Assembly (NCBI GenBank): GCA_024276805.1
Contig: JAJRWJ010000013.1
Span: 1 to 11,618, forward strand
DNA length: 11,618 nucleotides
Reading direction: 5' to 3'
DNA from: Gammaproteobacteria bacterium
GTDB taxonomy: Bacteria; Pseudomonadota; Gammaproteobacteria; Methylococcales; Methylomonadaceae
The stretch's first letter is position 1. Every line of letters starts with the position of its first letter. Below are positions 1 through 5,530 of this stretch, piece by piece. The notes under the pieces were generated by a model that saw only the letters and a list, made by a program, of their open reading frames with translations, had not been told where the DNA came from and did no database searches. Position numbers and translations under genes: made by a program.

Positions 1-1
1 A

Positions 2-238
2 AGAAAATTCAACGCCGGGGGGGCCTTGCTGGCGCAGCGCTCCGGCTACCCGGTTATCCCCATTGCCCACAATGCCGGCAGATTCTGGCCGCGCAACAGC
101 TTCCTGAAATATCCCGGCACCATCACCGTGCGCATCGGCCCGCTGATTCAGAGCAAGGGCCGCAAGGCACAGGACATCAACAGCGAAGTGGAAGCCTGGA
201 TCAACGCAACCATGCGGGAAATAGAAGACCGGCGGTGA
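2..238 (+). CDS. plsC: 1-acyl-sn-glycerol-3-phosphate acyltransferase, C-terminal part (5' end outside the window)
   Basis: This is the tail of an LPLAT-family acyltransferase, which acylates lysophosphatidic acid to phosphatidic acid at the inner membrane during phospholipid synthesis. The frame is open from base 2, so the gene begins before the window and about 78 codons are visible. What can be seen is the family's C-terminal block: GGALLAQRSGYPVIPIAHNAG-like sequence near the left edge, corresponding to the P-V-I-P-(I/V)-A motif, then KYPGTITVRIGPLI and a charged helix ending MREIEDRR before TGA. The catalytic HX4D motif lies upstream and is not visible. The gene converges on the vapC at 351-725. 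A short sequence similar to its last eight codons recurs at 1003-1053, on the far side of that toxin-antitoxin module. The family call is firm; specificity is inferred. Confidence 0.85.
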   Translation, partial: RKFNAGGALLAQRSGYPVIPIAHNAGRFWPRNSFLKYPGTITVRIGPLIQSKGRKAQDINSEVEAWINATMREIEDRR

Positions 239-311
239 ACGTGAATCACCGGTACAGCCTCTGGGAGAAGGCTGGGGTGACGATAGGAACCCCAACAAAA
301 CCACCCGGTTG

Positions 312-342
312 GTAAGTATTGAGAGGGGTTCTGAATACTTAC
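312..342. terminator. Hairpin between convergent plsC and vapC, possible bidirectional terminator
   Basis: A perfect 9-bp inverted repeat (GTAAGTATT at 312-320, AATACTTAC at 334-342) encloses a 13-base loop. It sits in the gap between two convergent genes, where a shared terminator would be expected. The stem is AT-rich and only a broken T stretch (ACTTTTGTT) follows on the plus strand, so it is a weak intrinsic terminator at best. A second small inverted repeat (TGGGGT 273-278 with ACCCCA 289-294) lies just upstream. Confidence 0.35.
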
Positions 343-350
343 TACTTTTG

Positions 351-725
351 TTACTTCCTGGCAAAATATTTCACACCTTGAAGTGACTCAAAATCACAAT
401 CTTGTGTCCATACCAAGGCATTATATTTTCTTGCTGTTGCATAAATGATGCTATCCGCCAAAGGTAATTTTAATTCGATACCGTAGCTGGCTGCAGCTAT
501 AGCCAATGAACTATCTAATGGAATTACCTGACCTTGTTCCATTTGAGCTACACATTCTAACGCCAAATCTTCACCACACTGGCGAAATACACACTTGAAT
601 ACCTCTGTAATGGTAATGCTTGGCACAATCAATGCGCCTATTCTTTCAATAGGCTGAGAAAATATCTCGGCATTTTCATCACCGGCGAAAAAAGATAGCC
701 ATGCCGATGAGTCCACAACATTCAT
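351..725 (-). CDS. vapC: PIN-domain ribonuclease toxin, VapC type (module 1)
   Basis: This 124-residue protein is a single PIN domain, the size typical of VapC toxins, which cleave tRNA or rRNA using Mg2+ or Mn2+. The four conserved acidic positions are present: D5 in MNVVDSSAW, E41 in ITEVFK, D91 in LPLADSIIYATA, and D109 in WTQDCDF. The catalytic centre therefore looks intact. Its ATG overlaps the last codon of the upstream AbrB-type gene by 4 bases (ATGA), the standard coupling for antitoxin-toxin pairs. The gene is visibly richer in A+T than the neighbouring hsdR, which suggests separate acquisition. PIN identity is clear; the RNA target cannot be told from sequence. Confidence 0.9.
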   Translation of the reverse strand: MNVVDSSAWLSFFAGDENAEIFSQPIERIGALIVPSITITEVFKCVFRQCGEDLALECVAQMEQGQVIPLDSSLAIAAASYGIELKLPLADSIIYATARKYNALVWTQDCDFESLQGVKYFARK

Positions 726-928
726 ATTCGGTCGGCATCCCGCTCAACACTAGTATCAATCCCCTTTAGAATACCCATCATATTTTTTATAGGTTTGACA
801 GGAATCAACTCAATACGATTTTTATAAGTCAATACCTGGATTTTCTGTCCGGATACTATACCCATGGCGTCTCGTACTTCTTTTGGTATAACCACTTGAA
901 ATTTTGGGGAGACTGTAACAGATTGCAT
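722..928 (-). CDS. vapB: AbrB/MazE-type antitoxin (module 1)
   Basis: This 68-residue protein begins with a swapped-hairpin AbrB DNA-binding domain: SVTVSPKFQVVIPKEVRDAMG, followed by GQKIQVL and RIELIPV, the usual strand-helix-strand order (residues 3-45). The remaining 20 residues form a charged tail of the kind that wraps the toxin. It is expected to neutralise the PIN toxin encoded directly downstream and, with it, to repress the shared promoter. A good sigma-70 promoter lies upstream (960-988). The start is the ATG that begins the AbrB fold. An upstream minus-strand frame (938-1156) is not part of it. Confidence 0.88.
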   Translation of the reverse strand: MQSVTVSPKFQVVIPKEVRDAMGIVSGQKIQVLTYKNRIELIPVKPIKNMMGILKGIDTSVERDADRI

Positions 929-959
929 GCTGGTAACCTATCGATATAGAAATGGTTTT

Positions 960-988
960 ACTATACGATCATCGATAATATCAGTCAA
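960..988 (-). promoter_or_regulatory. Sigma-70 promoter for vapBC module 1, with ATCGATA operator candidates
   Basis: Read on the minus strand, TTGACT (-35, 983-988) and TATAGT (-10, 960-965) are separated by exactly 17 bases, 32 bases before the vapB start codon. ATCGATA-type palindromic words occur twice: at 970-977 inside the spacer and at 939-946 between the -10 box and the start codon. Their placement, 31 bases apart and flanking the -10 box, fits an autoregulatory operator for the AbrB/PIN complex. The operator role is inferred; the promoter boxes are seen directly. Confidence 0.6.
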
Positions 989-1002
989 GCGCATAACAGA
1001 TA

Positions 1003-1053
1003 AGGATTGAAGGTGTGATTCGCGCACAGCGTGAAATCGAAGAACGGCGGTGA
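1003..1053 (+). pseudogene. Possible displaced plsC 3'-end fragment
   Basis: The plus-strand frame ending at TGA 1051-1053 reads RIEGVIRAQREIEERR. Its last eight codons, including the stop, match the real plsC end (MREIEDRR, TGA at 236-238) at 21 of 24 bases, with the frame and stop in register. Further upstream the match fades, though E-x-x-I-x-A spacing is kept. It may be the old or incoming 3' end of a plsC-like gene left on the far side of the vapBC module. The match is short, so chance is possible. Confidence 0.35.
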
Positions 1054-1147
1054 TTGTTGCAAACAGGTGTCTTGTCATCCCGGCAAGAACCTGCTTTTGA
1101 CAGGATCGACATGATTGCTCGGGATTACCAGGATTTCCTTGGTTGAT

Positions 1148-1230
1148 GGTTCCCATGCTCCGCGTGGGAACCCCTCAGGCGACGCTCCGCGTCACGTAAC
1201 GCAGCGCGTTGCCAAGTGCATTCCCACGCA
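1148..1230. repeat. Palindromic intergenic repeat block, second family (CTCCGCGTGGGAA type)
   Basis: Three hairpin-forming units lie in a row after the hsdR stop codon: GGTTCCCA/TGGGAACC (1148-1155 with 1165-1172, loop TGCTCCGCG); GACGC-TCC-GCGTC (1181-1193); and GTAACGC/GCGTTGC (1196-1212). A further TTCCCACGC word follows at 1221-1229. The CTCCGCGTGGGAA and GACGCTCCGCGTC words recur in an intergenic repeat family I know from gammaproteobacterial genomes. Its sequence differs from the GTAGGTCGGG REP family elsewhere in the window. It may also act as the transcription end for the hsdR operon. Confidence 0.6.
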
Positions 1231-1307
1231 GGACAGGGGAATGAAAGAAAGACGATAGATTTTTTCGTTTTTTGCTTGTTCCTGCGCGAAGAGTGGCAAC
1301 GATCGCA

Positions 1308-4300
1308 TCAAGGCGCAGCGGGGTCTTTTGGCTTTTCTGTGGTATCAGAAAAGCGTTTATAGACCTGTTCGCCCAGCCAGATTGAAACCACATCCTGCAT
1401 TTCCGGGTTACTCATGTAATTGCCAAACAGCTCTTCATTCAAGTCCATTCGCTCAATGAAGAGCGACTCCAGGGCCTGGCGGAAAACCAGTTGAAACTTG
1501 TCCGCCGAATTAGCCTCTGCGGCACGGCGCAGGGCGTCATCCTGTATAGCCACTTCGGCCAATTGATCGAAAAAGAGCTGGTCCGCCTCGGTCAGCTCGG
1601 AGCCAAAGCGTTCATTGATGATGTCAATCAGGCTGGAGAGTGGCACATCCTCTTCTCGAACCATGCCAGTTCCAACTTCCCGGGGGCCATCCAGGGGGTT
1701 CACAACGCCATAACCCAGACTGATGGAACCTTCGCTGATCTTCTGTAGCCGGTAGTAATCCAGCTCCACCTCTTCATCGAACTGATAGCCGGGGCCATTC
1801 TTCCGCTTGGGCAGCTTCAACGCCAAGTGACGCAGATAGGTGTAAAGTTTCTCAAGATCGCTGTCCTGATAGGGGATGACCTGACTCAGAAACGCATAGA
1901 GATTGCGAAATGCCTGAGCCTTGCCCCGCCATAGCTCGGCTTCTTCCTCTTCCTGCTCCTGCAGCGCCTGAAAACGTGCCACCGCCTGATCAAGTATGGC
2001 GTTCATGTTCTTGTGGTCGGAGGGCGACTGCCGACGTTTGGGCGCAAAGAAGATCGTTGCGAAGGTATCGACCTCCTGCTGCAGATAGATTCCGGAAGCA
2101 TCCAACTCGCTTTTTACCTCATAGAGCCGATCCGGGTCGACCTCTTCCCCCATGACCGAACCTTCGTAATACTGCCGGAACGCCTCCTGAATCTCGTCGG
2201 GATCATTCACGAAGTCGAGCACGAAGGAATCTTCTTTCAACGGATGCGTGCGATTGAGCCGTGACAACGTCTGCACCGCCTGAATCCCGGCGATGCGCTT
2301 GTCCACGTACATGGTGTGCAGCATTGGCTGATCGAAGCCGGTCTGGTACTTCTCCGCCACCAGCAGGACTCGATAATCGGGCCTGGCAAAGGTTTCCGGC
2401 AGTTCTTTTTCCTTGACGCCGTTGTTCATCTCCACTTCGGTATAGGTCTTGTCCGGCACCTGGTCATCCTCCACCGTGCCGGAGAAGGCCACCAGGCTTT
2501 TAATCGGATAGCCCTTCTCGCTGATATAACGGTCGAACGACTGCTTGTAGCGCACCGCTTCCAGCCGCGAGCCGGTTACCACCATCGCCTTGGCGTGACC
2601 GCCGATTTTATGTCGGGTGTGCTGATAGAAATGCTCGACCATGATTTCGGTCTTCTGGGCAATATTGTGAGGATGTAGTTTCAAAAACCTGGCCAGCGCG
2701 CGCGCCGCCTTCTTGCGCTCGACCTCCGGGTCGTCCTCGCAGGCCTTGATCAGCCGGTAATAGGTCTTGTAGCTGACATAGTTGGCCAGCACATCCATGA
2801 TGAACCCTTCCTCGATGGCCTGGCGCATGGTGTAGCGGTGCGAAGGCTCGCCATTGCGACCGAAAATGGCCAGGGTCTTGTGTTTCGGTGTGGCGGTAAA
2901 GGCGAAAAAACTCATATTGGGTTGACGGCCTCGCTTGGCCATGGAACGGAACAGGCATTCCAGTTCATCTCCTTCCCCGCCATTGGCCGCTGCTTGTCGG
3001 GTTACGCCCGATGGGCTAACCCGACCTACCTGCGCATGATGATCCGTAGGTTGGGTTAGCGTAGCGTAACCCAACATTTTTGCTTCATCCGCCGCCATCT
3101 CCCTGGCCCTTTCGATCAAACCCGCGCCACCCAATACAGCCTTCAACTCAGTAGCCGTCTCACCGGACTGGGAGCTGTGCGCCTCGTCGATAATCACCGC
3201 AAATTTCCGGGTGGGCAGATGTCCGCGTGGCCCATCGCCACGCTCCTCCGCCATCTTCATCAACTGCCCGGAGACAAAGGGAAATTTCTGCAAGGTGGTG
3301 ATGATGATCGGCACCCCGGCTTCCAGCGCCCCGGCCAACTGGCGGGAATTCTCATCAATCTTCTGCACCACGCCCTGGCGGTGATCAAACTGATAGATGG
3401 TGTTCTGCAACTGCCGGTCGAGCACCACGCGGTCGGTGATCACCACGACACTATCGAACACCCGCTCATCGTCCGCGTTGTGCAGGGACGACAGGCGATG
3501 GGCCAGCCAGGCGATGGTATTGCTCTTGCCGCTGCCGGCCGAATGCTCCACCAGATAGTTATGACCAACGCCTTCCCCGGCCGCCTGGGCCACCAGTTGG
3601 CGCACGGCCTCAAGCTGGTGATAACGGGGGAAGATCATCGTCTCTTTCTTGATCCTCTTGCCCTCATCCGACATCTTCTCGTCGATTTGAAGATGAAGAA
3701 AACGCGCCAGCAGATCCAGCAGGCTGTCGGACTGCAGCACCTCTTCCCATAGATAGGCGGTACGATAGTTCCTGCCTTGTGGATCGGGCGGATTGCCTGC
3801 GCCACCCTCACGCCCCCGGTTGAAGGGCAAAAAATGGGTCGATGCGCCAGCCAGGCGGGTGGTCATGTGTACTTCTTCGGTATCCACGGCAAAATGCACC
3901 AGGCTGCGTTTTTTGAACGCAAAAATCTTTTCGCGGGGATCACGATCATTGCGGTACTGGTGGATGGCATTGGCCACCGTCTGGCCGCTGAGCGGGTTCT
4001 TCAACTCCAGCGTGACCACCGGCACGCCGTTCACGCTCAGCGTGACATCCAGCGACTGTTTGGATTTGGGGCTGAAATGAATCTGCCGGGTTATTCCCAG
4101 GCGGTTGGCCCGGTAGCGTGCTTCCAGATCGGTGTTGAGACCGTGGGCCGGGCGGAAAAAGGCGATACGCAGGATCTTGCCGAAACACTTGAAACCGTGC
4201 CGCAGCGTCGCCAGCGAACCTTCCCGGTCCATCCACTTGCAAAGGGCCTCCAGAACCCGCTCGCCGGTCTTGTCACCGTGCAGGGCTTCGAGCTTGCCCC

Positions 4301-4409
4301 AGGTTTTTGGCTGGGTGGCGCGAATGAAATCCAGCGCCACCTCGGGGAAAATGGCCTGCGTGCGGTCGAACGATCTGGAATCGTGCTTCTCGTATCCCTG
4401 TGCAAGCAA
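1308..4409 (-). CDS. hsdR: Type I restriction enzyme, endonuclease/translocase subunit R, with in-frame REP insertion and altered start
   Basis: HsdR is the ATP-driven translocating nuclease of type I restriction and acts only in complex with HsdM and HsdS. Motifs, numbered from the TTG at 4409: nuclease D121...E135-L-K137; Walker A HSAGSGKSNT with K295; DEAH box D408-H411; motif III FTATP (504-508); motif V around KYQTGFDQP; motif VI LSRLNR (R717, R720). Total 1033 residues, a normal length. Two oddities stand out. Residues about 445-471, between motifs II and III, are encoded by a REP pair. Also, the 14 codons before the TTG (QTSEAAFETAIEDV) resemble the family N-terminus but are preceded by TAA (4452-4454), with no ATG, GTG or TTG start. 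The vapC stop and a GGAGGT site lie just upstream. No intact hsdM is present here, so restriction activity is unlikely. Confidence 0.9.
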   Translation of the reverse strand: MLAQGYEKHDSRSFDRTQAIFPEVALDFIRATQPKTWGKLEALHGDKTGERVLEALCKWMDREGSLATLRHGFKCFGKILRIAFFRPAHGLNTDLEARYRANRLGITRQIHFSPKSKQSLDVTLSVNGVPVVTLELKNPLSGQTVANAIHQYRNDRDPREKIFAFKKRSLVHFAVDTEEVHMTTRLAGASTHFLPFNRGREGGAGNPPDPQGRNYRTAYLWEEVLQSDSLLDLLARFLHLQIDEKMSDEGKRIKKETMIFPRYHQLEAVRQLVAQAAGEGVGHNYLVEHSAGSGKSNTIAWLAHRLSSLHNADDERVFDSVVVITDRVVLDRQLQNTIYQFDHRQGVVQKIDENSRQLAGALEAGVPIIITTLQKFPFVSGQLMKMAEERGDGPRGHLPTRKFAVIIDEAHSSQSGETATELKAVLGGAGLIERAREMAADEAKMLGYATLTQPTDHHAQVGRVSPSGVTRQAAANGGEGDELECLFRSMAKRGRQPNMSFFAFTATPKHKTLAIFGRNGEPSHRYTMRQAIEEGFIMDVLANYVSYKTYYRLIKACEDDPEVERKKAARALARFLKLHPHNIAQKTEIMVEHFYQHTRHKIGGHAKAMVVTGSRLEAVRYKQSFDRYISEKGYPIKSLVAFSGTVEDDQVPDKTYTEVEMNNGVKEKELPETFARPDYRVLLVAEKYQTGFDQPMLHTMYVDKRIAGIQAVQTLSRLNRTHPLKEDSFVLDFVNDPDEIQEAFRQYYEGSVMGEEVDPDRLYEVKSELDASGIYLQQEVDTFATIFFAPKRRQSPSDHKNMNAILDQAVARFQALQEQEEEEAELWRGKAQAFRNLYAFLSQVIPYQDSDLEKLYTYLRHLALKLPKRKNGPGYQFDEEVELDYYRLQKISEGSISLGYGVVNPLDGPREVGTGMVREEDVPLSSLIDIINERFGSELTEADQLFFDQLAEVAIQDDALRRAAEANSADKFQLVFRQALESLFIERMDLNEELFGNYMSNPEMQDVVSIWLGEQVYKRFSDTTEKPKDPAAP
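2996..3075. repeat. Pair of inverted REP palindromes inside hsdR
   Basis: Two REP units face each other. 2996-3029 begins GTCGGGTTACGCCC and ends CCCGACCTAC; 3046-3075 begins GTAGGTTGGGTTAGCG and ends AACCCAAC. They are separated by 16 bases. Each has a 9-bp outer stem (GTCGGGTTA/TAACCCGAC; GTTGGGTTA/TAACCCAAC with a compensated G:C to G:T/A:T-type change on both arms). The GTAG ends point inwards, opposite to the doublets at 6815-6903 and 7167-7253. The block is read through without stop in hsdR and encodes roughly MLGYATLTQPT...VGRVSPSGVTRQ. Confidence 0.9.
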
Positions 4410-4467
4410 GACATCCTCGATGGCGGTCTCGAAGGCGGCTTCGGAGGTCTGTTATCTTGCACCTCCG

Positions 4468-4848
4468 TTAGCGAATCAGGCGGATATCGACGCCCAAATC
4501 CAGCGCCGACCAGACCCTGTCCGCAGTGAACACCGTTGCATTCAACTCACTTGCAAGCGCCAGGCAGGCCCGGTCGGCCAGAGAAAGCCCCTGTCCGCGA
4601 GCCTCCGCCCAAAGCCGAGCGGCCATTTCCGCCTGTGCGGCGGTAAAAGGCTCAAACACGACGCCGACATCCATGAACTCTTGCTGCATGCCATCGATCA
4701 CCACCTGTCGGTGCAATGACTTTTGCAACACCTCCGACCAATTAACGGTCGAAACCCGCGCCCCGTGAAACACTTCGGAGACCATAGCCGCGCCCGGCTC
4801 GTCATGGAGAAACGCCAGCAGGGCGGAAGCATCGAGTACCGTGCTCAA
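4468..4848 (-). CDS. vapC: PIN-domain ribonuclease toxin, VapC type (module 2)
   Basis: This 126-residue single PIN domain keeps the acidic tetrad: D6 in MSTVLDASALLAFL, E39 in VNWSEVLQK, D92 in GLSLADRACLALA, D110 in VFTADRVW. It should be a Mg2+-dependent RNase held inactive by the AbrB-type protein encoded just upstream, with which it shares a 4-base ATGA overlap (4845-4848). It differs clearly from the module-1 toxin and is GC-rich, like hsdR. Its TAA (4468-4470) lies about 17 bases before the beginning of the hsdR homology, and the GGAGGT that follows would serve hsdR. The toxin-antitoxin pair thus occupies the space between hsdS and hsdR and is probably co-transcribed with hsdR. Confidence 0.9.
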   Translation of the reverse strand: MSTVLDASALLAFLHDEPGAAMVSEVFHGARVSTVNWSEVLQKSLHRQVVIDGMQQEFMDVGVVFEPFTAAQAEMAARLWAEARGQGLSLADRACLALASELNATVFTADRVWSALDLGVDIRLIR

Positions 4849-5108
4849 GGATCCTGTTCCTCGCGGGCAACTTCGTCCCGCCGCTCAGCGAGCAACTCGT
4901 CCACCAGGCTGACCTCGCGGGGAATGTGGCGAAAGCGATCCTGCAAACGCTTCTCGATGGCCTCGCGCCGCTCCAGCACCAGACTTTCACCCACCTGACG
5001 CGCCACCAGCCGATCACCGGGCTTGAAGCGCAAGGCCTTGCGCAGATGCGCGGGAATCACGATCCGGCCCTGTGCGCCAATCTGGATTTCACTGTCAGCA
5101 TGTGCCAT
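4845..5108 (-). CDS. vapB: AbrB/MazE-type antitoxin (module 2)
   Basis: This 87-residue protein carries an N-terminal AbrB/SpoVT fold: IQIGAQGRIVIPAHLRKALRF, then KPGDRLVARQVGESLVLERR (about residues 8-48). A long acidic-basic helical tail (residues 49-87) is the likely toxin-binding region. It is coupled by a 4-base overlap to the PIN toxin at 4468-4848. The ATG at 5108 is the natural start for the fold. Upstream, an AT-rich stretch (5109-5160) contains candidate promoter words but no convincing -35/-10 pair. The sequence GCCATATA occurs twice there, once over the start codon, and could be an operator. Confidence 0.88.
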   Translation of the reverse strand: MAHADSEIQIGAQGRIVIPAHLRKALRFKPGDRLVARQVGESLVLERREAIEKRLQDRFRHIPREVSLVDELLAERRDEVAREEQDP

Positions 5109-5130
5109 ATAAACTCACCATTGCCATATA
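5104..5130. promoter_or_regulatory. Direct repeat at the vapB module 2 start, possible operator
   Basis: GCCATATA occurs at 5104-5111, overlapping the vapB start codon, and again at 5123-5130, 19 bases apart (about two helical turns). Both copies are followed by A/C-rich CT-containing sequence. This spacing suits a dimeric AbrB-type autorepressor, but only two short AT-rich copies are present, so the call is tentative. Confidence 0.3.
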
Positions 5131-5196
5131 CTTTACATTGTGACACAAAATAAAAATAGCCGCCTCGCCAACCCATCGGACCACACAAAACCACCC

Positions 5197-5331
5197 TCAG
5201 CCTCCCAAAACAAACCGCGCCTGCTCATGGCGCAGCATTTCATAGGGCGACATGAATTTAATCTCCAGGCCGATACAGGCATTCGGTATCTTGATCCGCT
5301 TCCTGGAGGGCGACGCGACTGTCTCGCGCCA
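5197..5331 (-). pseudogene. C-terminal fragment of a DUF4411 PIN-domain toxin
   Basis: The minus-strand frame ending at TGA 5197-5199 reads RETVASPSRKRIKIPNAC, followed by GLEIKFMSPYEMLRHEQARFVLGG. As I know the DUF4411 family, its proteins end with a K-I-P-(D/N)-x-C element followed by a short linker, a (D/S)P(Y/F)-ML(R) helix and a terminal ARFVL. No start codon or upstream PIN core is present. The frame runs directly into an out-of-phase antitoxin fragment at 5339-5383, so about 120 residues of toxin are missing. Family assignment is from remembered motifs, not from a search. Confidence 0.55.
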
Positions 5332-5338
5332 TTGGCAT

Positions 5339-5383
5339 CGCCCAGCGGAGTAGTTCGGGATTGACCGCCACGCGGGTGTTCAT
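5339..5383 (-). pseudogene. N-terminal fragment of an ImmA/IrrE (COG2856) antitoxin
   Basis: An ATG at 5381-5383, preceded by GGGGG at about 9 bases, starts MNTRVAVNPELLRWA. This is the typical opening of the Xre/COG2856 proteins that pair with DUF4411 PIN toxins (V-x-P-x-L-L-R-W-A). After codon 15 the frame leaves the family and runs on to TAA at 5258 through DNA that belongs to the toxin tail in another frame. Order and strand (antitoxin first, then toxin) match the intact two-gene module, so a single deletion explains the arrangement. Confidence 0.5.
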
Positions 5384-5449
5384 AAGGCGATACCCCCGAT
5401 GCCTGGACCCTGTCTCATCATGTTTACGTTAACTAACCCAACGCCTTAA

Positions 5450-5530
5450 TTAAGTTTGAGCGGTTTTCTTAACTAACGAGCCAATTTCGGTAACGATAGA
5501 AGGAATAGAGACCGCCGGAATTCGATTCAT
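5450..5530 (-). CDS. Small ORF coupled to the end of hsdS, probably a truncated gene
   Basis: An ATG overlaps the hsdS stop codon (ATGA, 5527-5530) and opens a 26-codon frame, MNRIPAVSIPSIVTEIG then SLVKKTAQT, ending at TAA 5450-5452. I do not recognise the sequence. The 4-base overlap is the kind used for translational coupling in type I restriction operons that carry an accessory gene after hsdS. It therefore may be the first codons of such a gene, cut by the same erosion that removed most of the neighbouring toxin-antitoxin pair. It could also be chance. Confidence 0.3.
   Translation of the reverse strand: MNRIPAVSIPSIVTEIGSLVKKTAQT

Noticed and set aside
938..1156. Minus-strand 72-codon frame upstream of vapB
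   Set aside because: It covers the vapBC promoter and operator words and has no protein family features.
1175..1393. Minus-strand 72-codon frame overlapping the hsdR end
   Set aside because: It overlaps the hsdR C-terminus out of frame and the palindromic repeat block.
3177..4529. Long plus-strand frames (191 and 250 codons) opposite hsdR
   Set aside because: They are antisense to the conserved nuclease and helicase motifs of hsdR, show no domain features and are explained by GC-rich codon use.
5140..5364. Plus-strand 74-codon frame between vapB and hsdS
   Set aside because: It is antisense to the antitoxin-toxin relic, which explains the sequence better.
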